From Henckelia pumila (taxonomy: Eukaryota > Streptophyta > Magnoliopsida > Lamiales > Gesneriaceae): a DNA stretch of 64,000 nucleotides. How positions within the stretch are numbered: the stretch's first letter is position 1; each line of letters begins with the position of its first letter. Position numbers and translations under genes: made by a program. The DNA lies in NCBI RefSeq assembly GCF_033568475.1, contig NC_133122.1, forward strand, positions 136,717,402 to 136,781,401, given 5' to 3'. The notes beneath the pieces are model-generated. The model was not told the origin of the DNA. It saw only the letters and a list, made by a program, of their open reading frames with translations, and ran no database searches. Shown here in pieces: positions 22,330 to 33,397 of this stretch.

Positions 22330-23838
22330 TAAATGTATTGATGATGCATTATTAGATTATTCTTGGATTATAGCCATGCAAGATGAACTGAATGAATTTA
22401 AACGTAATGATGTATGATTTCTTGTTCCTAGACCGCATGATAGATCGATCATTGGTACTAAATGAGTTTTTAGGAATAAACTTGATGAGCATGGTACAAT
22501 TACTAGAAATAAAGCTAGACTTGTAGTAAAAAGATATAGTCGAAAAGAAGGCATAAATTATGATGAGACATATGCGCCTGTTACAAGACTAGAATACATT
22601 CTCATGCTACTTTCTTTTGCTTGCTCTAGAAATTTTAAGTTATTTCAAATGGATGTCAAAAGTGTTTTCTTGAATGGTGAATTAAAACAAGAAGTTTATA
22701 TTGAACAACATGTTGGCTTTGTTGATCCTTTATTGTCTGATCATGTTTATAGACTAAATAAAGCTTTGTATGGTTTGAAACAAGCTCCTAGAGCTTAGTA
22801 TGAAAAATTGTCTATTTTCCTTATTTCAAATGGTTTTTCAAAAGGAAAGATTGACATTACTTTATTTACCAAAAATGTTAAAGATGATCTCTTGATTGTG
22901 CAAATCTATGTCGATGATATAATTTTTTGTTCTACTAACGAAACTATTTGCCAAGAATTCTCTAAGCTTATGCAAGATCACTTTAAGATGAGCATGATGG
23001 GAGAGCTTAATTATTTCTTTGGATTGCAAATCAAACAGTGCAAATATGGTTTCTTTGTAAACCAAGGAAAATACATTAAGGAGCTTCTAAAGAAGTTTGG
23101 GATGGAGAACTCAAAACCATCATCTACACCAATGAGCACATCAATCAGACTCGACAAGGATGAAAATTGTAAATATATAGATCAATCTTCTTTTCATAGT
23201 ATGATTGGCTCCTTACTTTATGCAACTTCTAGTAGACCTGAAATTATGTTTAGTGTTTGCTTGTGTGCACTATTTCAATCATGTCCAAAGGAATCACATT
23301 TATTCGCCTTAAATGAATTTTTAAATATATTTCAAACACCCCAAATCTCGGCTTATGGTATTCCAAAAATTTATTCTTTGATTTAAAAGCTTACTGTGAT
23401 TCCGATTTTGGTGGATATAAGGTGGATAGAAAGAGCAATAGTGGAACCTATTTCTTTTTAGGAAACTGTTTGGTTTCTTGGTTTTCAAAGAAGAAAAATT
23501 GTGTTGCGTTATCAACGACCGAAGCTGAATATATGGTTGTCGGTAGTTGCTGTGCGCAAATTCTTTGGATGAAGCATCAATTGCTCGACTATGGCGTTTC
23601 ATTTTCAAAAATTCCTATTTTTTGTGATAACACTAGCGCCATATGTTTTACAAAGAATCCGATTCAACATTCGCGCACCAAACATATTGGCATTCGTCAT
23701 CATTTTATTCGTGACCTCATCAAACGAAATGAAGTTGAACTTCAATATGTTGACACAAAAAATGATCAGCTTGCTGATATTTTTACAAAACCACTAGATG
23801 AAAACATTTTTATTCGTTTGCGTGGTGACTTGGAATGA
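22330..23838 (+). pseudogene. Element B reverse transcriptase and RNase H
   Basis: RT blocks in order: [56 protein letters not shown], the catalytic YVDDIIF near 22910-22930, MSMMGELNYFFGLQI and GSLLYATSSRPEI. RNase H follows, with YCDSDFGGYKVDRKSNSG, STTEAEYM and DNTSAICFTKNP, ending at 23838. A TAG replaces the tryptophan codon after APRA (22797), a stop lies near 22420 and the frame shifts near 23385. It would copy the element RNA into DNA, and it is broken. Confidence 0.9.
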
Positions 23839-24363
23839 TTGAGTTGTAATCGCATGTGGACATAAATTTAATTTAATGTCATGTTGAGGGGGAGCATAAC
23901 AATTTTAGAGCAATTTAATATTGGATAATGCAAATTAATTGTATTTATTCAATACTATACGCTCACATTTTGTTAATTATATAAATTACTGTGTTCTTAG
24001 TGACTTAAGTGTAATTCATATAAATTTAGGAGTCGAAATCTGCAAATCTTCTTCACTCATTTTGGAACATCCGAACTATGTTCGGACAATCCGATTATAA
24101 CCCGCAAATTTTTTATCGACGAAAACGACTCTTAGATTTATATATTTGTTGTATTTAAGTTGTCTTTGTAAATTTTTTGCTTATTAATGAAATTTTTATT
24201 ACATTGTGTTTATTTATTCTTGTGCTTTTTGATTATCACAAAAAGGGGAAGAATTAGTTTGGTTAAATGCATAAAAGGCTTAAAGGGGATATAAAGGAGA
24301 GAATAAAATTGCATATTTATTTCCTATATAACCAAGTTTTGTGATTATAAAAAAGAGGAAGAT
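23839..24363 (+). other. Non-coding 3' tail of element B with two purine tracts
   Basis: This is untranslated sequence between RNase H and the 3' LTR. Purine-rich runs lie at 23883-23895 (GTTGAGGGGGAGC) and at 24349-24363 (AAAAAAGAGGAAGAT). The second abuts the LTR and is the probable polypurine primer. A TTTGGAACATCCGAAC motif near 24058 resembles the TCCGAAC array of the C LTR. Confidence 0.7.
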
Positions 24364-25437
24364 TGTTACGCCTTAAACGTATACAAATATCATAGACAAG
24401 ATTAATGTTTTTAATGCGATAACTTATCTTGTTTTGATAATTACAAAACTAGGTTATTTTTACTAATCATTTACAATGAGAATTTGCAGATTAGATTTTC
24501 ATTGACAGATAAATTCTTGGAAGCTATTTTGAAGCTGTTAATGAATTTCTGAAGTCTTGTACTGCTCATAGAACATACGCAATGTTCTATAGATAGTACG
24601 CAACATTCTGACAATGGATATGAGGAAAAGTAACGAGAAGAAGCGAAAAGATAGAGATGCAAGTTCAGAAAATTACTGAGAATTTTTTAAACATCTAAAT
24701 CCAATATACACCGCTCATAATAAATTTTATGATGTTTTAAAGTTGCTGTAAAAATTTTAGCTCGATCCAACGGTTATATTGTGAGATATGATTTTTTGAA
24801 GTTTTCCGCGCAGTATGCAATGACGTCGAACGGACACAACGATCTCAGTCAAAAGGACGCAACGGACGCAATGATCTCAACCAAATTTGCACTATAAATA
24901 GAGGCATCCCGAGGTCATTTGGAATCAAGAAACTAACCTTAGAGTCTCTCATCCTTCAAGAAATATTCAAGCAATCTTTCAAGCATTTAAAACTTATTTT
25001 GAGTCCCTCAAAATATATTTGTATCGAGTTGTAATAAACGCTTGAAAGTTGTTGTTGTATTCACTCGAGTGTGAAGCCCAAGTTGTTTCGAGTTGTGAGG
25101 CTATCCTTGGAGCCCTTAAGGCCAAGTTGTATCGAGTTGTAAAGCTATCGGCACGGTGATCGTATTATTGCACGACTATCCTTGGAGCCATCAAGGCCAA
25201 GACGTTTGAAGTGCTAGTGGATCCTTGGTTAATCGACCTTAACCAAGAAGGGGAGACGTAGACGATTTATCGTTGAACTTCCATAAACATATCCTATATA
25301 TTTTACTACTTTATTTACTTTACCGCATTTATCTTGATTCCTTTAAGTCTTCTGCTTGCGTAATTGCATAATCGCTTTAAATTGCTAAAGTTGCCAATAT
25401 AACCTAAACCCCCCCTCCCCCAAATTAGGTTCTAACA
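24364..25437 (+). repeat. 3' LTR of element B
   Basis: It runs TGTTACGCC to GGTTCTAACA. It matches the 5' LTR over its length, with scattered substitutions and a deletion of some ACGCAAC repeat units before the TATA box (24893-24900). Confidence 0.9.
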
Positions 25438-26137
25438 ATTCCTCTTGCATATCTTCTATCCAATTATTGTCAGTCAAAGCTTCTTCTATTTTCTTAGGTT
25501 CAAATTGGAAATGAATTCAGCATGCAAGAATTCATCAAGCATCTGTCCTCTGGTTCTCAGAGGTGTAGATGGATTACCTGTTACCAAATTTGGTAGATGA
25601 GTCTTGGTCCACTTGTAATTTGATCCCGTTGATCTGTTGGATGATGTTGATCTGATTGAACTGGATCCTCTGGTTTGGATCTGTTGTACCATTATTATCA
25701 TGTAGGTGTTCATCTGGTATTTCTAGTTGATGAATGTCCTCGAACTCAACTGGCTATATTGGCTGTACTAGGTGTTCTAGTTCACAAAAGATCTCTTTGT
25801 TTCTTCTGATATGGATTTCTACATCCTCATCTGTTTCTATTGTTGAATCTTCCAATCTGTTGCAAATATCATTTATACTTGAAGACTCATTAGAATTAGA
25901 TGTTTCTTAAAAAACAACATGAATTGATCCTTCAATTGTCTGTGTTTTAGTATTAAACACTCTATAGGTTTTGCTAACAGATGAATATCCAAGAAATAGA
26001 CCAGCATCTGATCTGACATCCAGTGCAGTCAGATGAGTCTTACCATTGTTATGTATAAAATATTTACAACCAAAAACTTTAAAATATGATATCACAAGAA
26101 CTTTGCCGTACCAAATCTCATAAGAGGTATTTCCAAA
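25438..26137 (-). pseudogene. Element A pol fragment: integrase C-terminus to RT N-terminus
   Basis: Minus-strand reading from 26137 gives FGNTSYEIWYGK, ISYFKVFGCKYF, DAGLFLGYSS and YRVFNTKTQTIE, then an acidic linker with stops. RT begins with PKKIEEALTDNNWIEDMQ and is cut at 25438 by element B, continuing at 3344. The start at 26137 is the Helitron junction. Confidence 0.88.
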
Positions 26138-28622
26138 TCTCTTACAATCTCTTACTATTCTATTAGGAAAGAGGGTAGCATAAAAACCGATCGGTAGGTT
26201 CGATATGGCATGCTAAAAAAAAACAACAAATATATTGTTATTTGACACGTTTTGGTATGGAAAATTTTTTAAAAACAAAAATTTGGATAAAAAGGAACGG
26301 TTGCACTCTTCCACTCTTTATCGTGGGTGCATGGACAATGGAAAACAGGACCAACCATTTTCTTTTTACCTCCCATTTTCAGAAAACAATTTCTTTTTCA
26401 TTCATTACTTTGAAATATTATTTTATTGTTTTACATTATCCAATTCTGAGAAAGTTTTCGATTTGCATTTCCAAACACGAATTCATTTACGATTTCTCCG
26501 ACGCCGATCAAGATTTATTAATAATGTCGCCGAATAACTTACAACAACAAACTGAAGTATTCAAGAATATTAAAATTGCCTTGGACCTTTCATTTCTATA
26601 AGTATCTTTTCTTCTCGGATTTTTCTTTCTTTGGGACTTATGTGGTATCTACGTTTTTAACTTAACAATTTTTGTGGATGTGTGAACTGTAGATAGTTTT
26701 GAATTCCCAGAAAAAAGAATTTGAAATTGAACTTTGGTCTTAAATGCCGAGTAAAGTAACCAACGACACTTGACGCCTCATATACGGACGCTTCGGCATA
26801 AACTTTTGCATTATTCCTCTTCTCTACAGGCTTACAAATATTTAATATAAATCATTTTTTCTCAGTTTCATTGTCGGCAAAAGATCGGAGATTGAAAGGA
26901 TGCAAGCAACAAGTTATAAAGAGCCGCATGCAATAACCGACGCCTCATCTACAAAAATTTGGGTATAAACTATATGTATTTATATTCTCAGCGTCAAGAT
27001 TCTGTAATGCGCAAATATTTTTTTATTTTAATAAAATAATTATAATTAAATTGCGAAAACTGTTTTTAGTCCCCTGCTGTTAAACTAATTTATATTTCTT
27101 TTAATACTCTCATAATTTTTTATTAATAAATTCTTTTGTATATACACGGATAGATTAATTTTATGTGTGATGCAAGAAGAGGCAATTTGAAAATTTTTCC
27201 TTTTAACAATTTCAAATTACTTTGTATGGAGCAATACTTTGTATGATTTATAAAATTGTGTTTTTATGTAGTAAGGAGATAAAATTTTACCTTTGTTTGG
27301 TTATTATAATTTATAATGTAGTTAAATGTAGATATGACATGCAAATGTGGATAATGGAAGCGTGAAATATTTTACTGTAATTACATTACATGAAGAAGCA
27401 AGATGGCACGACTGTATTTTTATTATATACGCAACTTCTATTGGTTTTCCAAATTACAATAATTAATTAAAACATTTAAACATGATAATTGCATTTTCAT
27501 GATACATGAAACACGTGTTCTTTGAGATTTTGTTGATCTGATTTCATTATTTTATTGAGTGATAAATGGCTGATTTTTTATGAAATATAATTGATTTGGG
27601 TGATACATCGGTGATGATAGATAGGTTATTGATTTACTCATGCATTATTCTATACACGAATTCGTATGCTTCATATATTATGTTACATATGCAACGCGTG
27701 TACCCCATCTGCTAACTCTGAATAGCAGACGACATACAAATATTTTAGTTTCTATTCTTCTTATTGTTTTTTCTTTGAGAGTTATTTCTTTAAATTTTAC
27801 GAGACATAATATCAAAAATTTACGATCAAAGCGATGTATATGCATCTGTCTATGGATACCTTTAAATTTCATGGTTGATTACGCAATGTTGAAGCTAGCG
27901 GATAAATATAAATTTTATTCGTGTGATTTCATAATTGATCAATATTATAAATGTTATTTAGTTCAGAATGAAATTTTTGTTACTTTGTCGTGTTTCACGA
28001 TTTTATTTTATTTACACATTTTAATGTTTCTGTGTTTTCTTTTGTAGGTGTCTTAATTCCAAGTTTTCAAATAATGATGATGACTACGTGATTTAATGTT
28101 GTTTTCTTCTTAGTAGCCTAAAATTTATGTTCTCAAGTTTTTTTTAATTAGTGAGAATTAATTTTCATGAATATTTTTTCTTGCAATTTTACTGTTGGTG
28201 CATCATGAGTATGTTAATCGTTTTCATTGTCTATTATTTTGCTAAAAATTACAACATCATGATATTGGATTTTATGCATCAACGACTCTTTGGTTACTAC
28301 AATTACTACAAGTCCACACATCAAAATATAAAATGGAGTTGAGGGAAGTTTAATTTCATAAATTTAAATGCAAGAATCTTTGTCACGTGTAACTAAAGAG
28401 ATTGCTTATTCCGTTAAACATGTATATATTAGGATTGTATTTTCAACTTTTTTCCGTTCAACACATTTTTTAAAGGTACATGATGTTTATATATGTGTTT
28501 TAAATATTTTAGTTATCTTATTTGACTGCATTAAATTTATTTGGGAACATGTATTAAGTTTCGCCTAAACATGTTTATCACATTTTTTCGTTACACACGC
28601 AACGCGTGCGTTGGGTTTCTAG
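26138..28622 (+). mobile_element. Non-autonomous Helitron
   Basis: It starts TCTCTTACAATC and ends GGGTTTCTAG, with a CAACGC-GT-GCGTTG hairpin (28600-28613) five bases before the terminal CTAG. It sits exactly between A and T of the host, with no target duplication. Removing it joins MINKK to FGNT in element A's integrase frame. All of these are Helitron hallmarks. At 2,485 bases it has no Rep/helicase frame. The open frames inside (26235-26601, 27640-28047 and 28151-28342 on plus) are not recognisable proteins, so it would depend on helper enzymes. Confidence 0.85.
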
Positions 28623-29124
28623 TTTTTTATTAATCATCGATATGTTCTGAGTATAACATGTTGTATTTACAGATTCTGTCCAAAATTGTTGTGAAATGCC
28701 AGAGTCAACAAGCATTGTTCTAGAAGCCTCTTTGATAGTGCGATTCTTCCTTTCTGCAACACCATTTTGTTGATGTGTTCTGGCTGCAGAGAATTCATGT
28801 TTGATTCCCTGATTTTCTAAATAAGTAGACAGAGTTTGATTTGTAAACTCAGTTCCTCTGTCACTTCGAATTTTGTCAATCTTTTGATATTTTTCATTTT
28901 GAAAACATTGAAATTTTTTGATCAGATGAGTGGCAGTTTGATCTTTTGATTTGAGAAAAATCACACAAGTAAATCTTGAAAAATCATCAACAATAACCAA
29001 GGTGTATTTCATTCCCCCTAAGTTCATTATAGGTATCGGACCAAAGAGATCTATGTGCAGTAACTCTAAGATTCTGGAATTAGTTACAACCTTTGTTTTT
29101 AAAAGTCGATCTGAATTGCTCACC
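28623..29124 (-). pseudogene. Element A integrase catalytic core
   Basis: Minus reading contains LLHIDLFGPI, YTLVIVDDFSRFT with the first aspartate, KIRSDRGTEFTN with the second and HQQNGVAERKNRTI with the glutamate, then FWTESVNTTCYTQNIS. It is open across this span and ends at the Helitron. Confidence 0.9.
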
Positions 29125-29650
29125 AGACTAACAAGCAGAACAGATCTTGTCTTTTGGAAAACTCAATCTTAGGTAGACCAGTAACCAAATCATATTTACT
29201 CAGATTGGCTATTGCTTTGAAGTTAAAATGATTCAATCTCTTATGCCACAACCTGTTCTTGTTCATATTTGAAGCAATCAAACAGATAGGATCACTTGGT
29301 TGTGTAGACCAGTTAACTCGATAAGTGTTTCCACTTCTTTCACATGTCATAATGGTTAGTCCAAATAATTCTTTAACAATACATGTATGTTTGTGAAATT
29401 CCACACAATAATCATAGTCACATAATTGACTTATGCTAATCATGTTGTACTTTATATTTTCTACTAGCAACACATGTTTGATAACTATCTTACCATGGAA
29501 AAGCCTACCCTTACCCATAGTCATACACTTTGAGTTGTCTCCGAAGGTGATTTTTGGTCAGCCTTGAGAAAATTCAGATAGCAGTTTGATTTCTTCAGTC
29601 ATGTGTCTGACACAACCACTGTCCAAGTTGTTTGACCAGCTCACTCCTTT
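29125..29650 (-). pseudogene. Element A protease and pre-integrase domain
   Basis: NLDSGCVRHMTEE near 29615-29580 is the protease active site. Downstream are HVLLVENIKYNMISISQLCD and LWHKRLNHFNFKAIANL, the GAG-pre-integrase block with its histidines. The cysteines that complete the zinc finger fall near the frame change at about 29125. Confidence 0.85.
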
Positions 29651-31710
29651 TGATCTGAAATAATGAAAAAATGATTTTGGTACCCATGCCTACTTCGGTC
29701 TACGCTGGATTAATCCTTTGGGAATCCGTACTTGGATTATACTTACAGATTTTCCATAGTATAGACCCCTAAGATTTGGTGATCTATCTGTTACCTTTCT
29801 TGCATTGTGATGTGGGTGCCAAGTATGATAGTCAGACTGATTTTTCATATTAGGCTTCCAATACCTCTTAAGAATAGGTTTGTTTTTTAAATATGGTCTA
29901 TGTTTTGCCATCATAAAGTTCTGTCTTTCTTGACCATTTCCAAACCTATTGGGTCTGGTCTTAGTCATTCTTGATTTTGAATTTCCAGGCTCAACATATC
30001 CCAAACCCTTATGAAAAAGTTTGCTATGTTGAGTTATTGGAGGTTTAACATGAATTTCAGGCTCAAGGTGTTCATATATCATGCTGAATCTAACAAATTT
30101 CATATATTTGGAATTGTTCTTATCCAGACATGACTGAGTATTGATTTCAGATGAACTGTTGTCATTCATGTTGAAGTCTAAGCCAGTTCTATCGCCAACT
30201 TGCTTTTGCATTTCATTCAGTCTATCTAGTGAAATAGAAGACTTGTTCTAATTGTTTACTAAGTTCATCAATCTTTGATTCCCAGATAAAACAACTTGAA
30301 GTTCACTTCTCATGTCTGTGTTTTCTGTCATTAACAAATTTATTTGAGCCTTTAGACTGTCTGATTCAATAGACTCAGTAGATTCCATTTGACTGACTTA
30401 TTTTTTGTGCTCTTTATCTGTTTTGACTTCCTCAAACTCATGAGATAGTCTTAGATACTCAATAACCATTTCATTTAAAGCAGTGATAAGATCGATCTTC
30501 TCTAGTAAATTCATCTGAGGTAAAATCAAATACCTCGTCATCATCTAGGGTTCTGTATCATCTCCTACCATCAAGCATTTGACAACTTCATTATCTCTTT
30601 CACTTGAAGGTGTCTCTGAACAAGATGAATCAATATCTGATTCGGCCGACTTGCTGTTACTTTATTCAGCCATCAGTCCTTTTTGCTCCTTTTTTATTCT
30701 AAAATTATTTCGTTATTCTTTGGAAATTTCCTTGTGAGATGTCATCTTCTCACACTTCTTTGGTTTTGTACATTCAACTATGAAATGTCCTTTCTTGCCA
30801 CAGTTATAGCAAGCTTGATCATCATTGATCGGTTATTTTCTTCTGAAACTGGATTTGTTTGTGCTCTGGAAGTTCTTGTAATTCTGGAAGTTCTTGTGAT
30901 TCTTTCTCATGAACTTCCCAAACTTCTTGACAAAGAGAGACATAACATCGCTACTAAGTTGATTTGCAGTCTTGATATATAGTATATGGTTCATCTAATG
31001 AAGTCAGAGCCTTAGTAACTTGTGGAGTAGATGGTTCTTCCTCATTGTGTACTCCCAGCGCAAACTTATAAGCTTTGAAATCTGCAAACAAATCATGAAA
31101 CTCAATCTTATTGTGGTCTTTAGATTCCCACATAGAAATTGTTTTAACATCTCATTCACGAGACAGAGCTCTCATGACTTTTAGAGCAACTTCTCTGTCA
31201 CTATAGCTTTTGCCCAAGGCATTCATCTCAATCATTATGTTGGTAAATCTTTCATATTTGAATTCATTCATTGTTTCTTCAGGCTTCATTTTGATGCTAT
31301 CAAAATTCTGAATAGCCACCATGAGTTTATTTTATTTCGTCTGGTCATTGCCTTCACATAGTTGTGTGAGTTTTTCCCGTATTTCCTTTGTTATGGTGCA
31401 AGTTTTGATCTTGCTAAACATATTCTTATCCAAAGTTTTGTATAAAATGTCTCTTGCCACATTGTACAACTTTGCTTTCTTTTTATATTCGGTTGTCCAT
31501 TCTAATTTGGGATTTTCAATCATTTGAGGAGCACCCTCTCATAATCTTCATTGGACCATTTGTGATGATGTACCACATATCATCATCTTGAGTAGATACA
31601 CATGTCTGCATACGAATTTTCCAATCATCATAATCTTCCTTGGAAACATCGGGATTTTGTTAAATGACGTCATGACTTATCAAGAGCAGTTCAAGTTTAA
31701 GAAAATAAAC
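29651..31710 (-). pseudogene. Element A gag with CCHC zinc knuckle
   Basis: The start of gag lies near 31700. NVARDILYKTLDKN and LTQLCEGNDQTK (31523-31332) belong to the copia gag (UBN2-type) domain. The nucleocapsid knuckle CYNCGKKGHFIVEC is at about 30815-30760. A lysine- and serine-rich spacer (30211-29690) leads to protease. Several stops and frame changes separate the parts. Confidence 0.85.
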
Positions 31711-31712
31711 CC

Positions 31713-31724
31713 TCTCTGATACCA
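31713..31724 (-). other. Primer-binding site of element A
   Basis: TGGTATCAGAGA on the minus strand, two bases after the LTR end CCTAACA. Confidence 0.8.
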
Positions 31725-31726
31725 CT

Positions 31727-32844
31727 TGTTAGGATCGTGAGTGTGTAGAGGAGGGAAAAAATACACACTTAAAAATATTTTGAAAGTTAGAGTTGATATA
31801 ACAGCCTGAAGTAAAAGTATTTTTGCTTAAGCCAAAATTTTGCTCGAAAGAACTGATCTGATCGAGCGGAGTTAATCTTCCTCGCAAAATTGAATTGTAA
31901 CACTTAAGGCAGACTGAAATAACTAAGGCAGATCAAAATATGTAAATGCAGTAAGTAAAGATAAGAAACACGAGATTTTATGGAAGTTCAAAGCTAAAAA
32001 TTTTACGTCTCCCATTCTTCTGTTTTCAAAAATATTTTTAGTAGAAGAGTTTGATTTACACAACGAATAGTACATCCAATCCAATCAACTATTGAAAGGA
32101 ACTCCTAGTATCAACTTCTCAATACAGATCACAATCTGTCTGAGTTACAAGTATGAATTCTCAGTGAAACGTTCTTTGACAAGCTGATCTAAATATTACA
32201 AAGTGATCTTTAATCAATTGATCTGATGTAAGAAGTAATCTTGAATTCAGTATGTAGAACTTTGATCTGCTACTTGTCTGACTATTTGAAATTTTGCAAA
32301 TGAAAACTTCTTAAGAATTTCAAGAGCAAAGATTGGAAAAAAAATTATTGATCTCTGAGTAGCACCGAGTATTTATAGTAGCTCCTTCTGCAACGTTCAA
32401 AAAAGTAGCCGGTAGAATATTTGTCTCTGTTTCATCTGACATTGAAGCAAAAGATGACACGTGTCCTCGTACCTTTCCAAATATAGTGGAGGATTTGAAT
32501 CAGTACCGAGTACGGAGGCTAGAGTTTATATCCCAACAACTTTATTTGTCTTCTAGCTGGCTTGCTGCGTAGCTTTGATCTGATCTGTTTGTTAGATCTG
32601 TTCTTATCTACTTATCTGATTAAGATGTAGTGTTAAAGAGATGTCTTTGTTTCGGGCTCGTGTAATCAGATGACTTGATATATCCAGATCGATATGTTGA
32701 TTCTATTTTAACCATAAGATCGATCATGTAAATTGTTCTTGGTTTTGTAAATTGATCTGCTTATACATCAATCAATCTGCTCTTTTGTCAAATGAGATGC
32801 TTTGTTCATCACCAAAATTATAAAGTTTGTCTTTATCAAGTACA
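31727..32844 (-). repeat. 5' LTR of element A
   Basis: On minus it runs TGTACTTGATAAAG to CGATCCTAACA, ending next to the primer-binding site. The outer boundary is inferred from the TG dinucleotide and the following TTTTGGTGATGAACAAA, common near SIRE-type LTR starts. The partner LTR is missing, so the length is not proven. Confidence 0.7.
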
Positions 32845-33397
32845 ACTCATCTAAGTGTTATTAACTGAACCTTTAAATGAATTATTGGATTTCTCATTCC
32901 TCAAAATAAGAAATAAACAAAGTTCGATTTGTGAGTGAGAAATGAGATATGTAAGGAAAGTTATAATCGCCACAATGAAATAGTGCACCTACATAGTTTG
33001 TCACTATAGTTTTGCAACCAAAAGATCAAAATATTTTTTCACCTATTATTTTTATATAATATTTATAATAATTATGAATCCAAATTATCAATATTTTGAG
33101 TTGTCTATGAAAATAATTTATTAATAAATAAAATATTTGAAATTCTTATATGAGTAATAAATATCTATATAAATGTGTTAGCCTAAGTCCGAGGAATGCA
33201 ACACTAAAAAATGGACTTGTTCATCTTTGATGTACACAAATCATATAACGAAGATATTAATTAAGACAATGGATTAAAGTATATATCCACATATATTAAA
33301 TGATATAGAGAATATTAACAATAAATGGAAATATTTTCTAAACATGAATTATTTTTCTTTTGTATTTTTTTCCAATTTTGAAACTAAGATGGAGAAG
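32845..33397. other. AT-rich non-coding stretch
   Basis: No open frame with recognisable homology and no clear repeat. It separates element A from the SINE-like sequence. Confidence 0.6.

Larger units (their letters stand above)
3345..25437 (+). mobile_element. Element B: Ty1/copia retrotransposon nested in A
   Basis: It is bounded by direct LTRs (3345-4508 and 24364-25437) that start TGTTAYGCC. Inside are a PBS, gag with zinc knuckle, protease, integrase, RT and RNase H on plus, then a polypurine tract. Two large elements are inserted in it: C in the zinc-binding part of integrase and E near the integrase C-terminus. Without them the element is about 7.5 kb, normal for copia. Stops and frameshifts in gag, integrase and RT show it is inactive. 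Confidence 0.9.
2255..32844 (-). mobile_element. Element A: old SIRE-like Ty1/copia retrotransposon, multiply interrupted
   Basis: Reading the minus strand from high to low coordinates gives LTR (31727-32844), PBS, gag with CCHC knuckle, protease, integrase, reverse transcriptase and the start of RNase H, which is Ty1/copia order. The 3' end (most of RNase H and the 3' LTR) is missing at 2254. Two insertions split it: the Helitron at 26138-28622 and element B at 3345-25437. Removing each restores the interrupted codon series. Several stops and frameshifts remain, so it is inactive. SIRE-type affinity is judged from gag and RT motifs. Confidence 0.85.

Noticed and set aside
27640..28047. 135-codon hydrophobic frame in the Helitron
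   Set aside because: Composition follows local T-richness (Phe, Leu, Ile, Tyr) and no helicase, Rep or captured-gene motif is visible.
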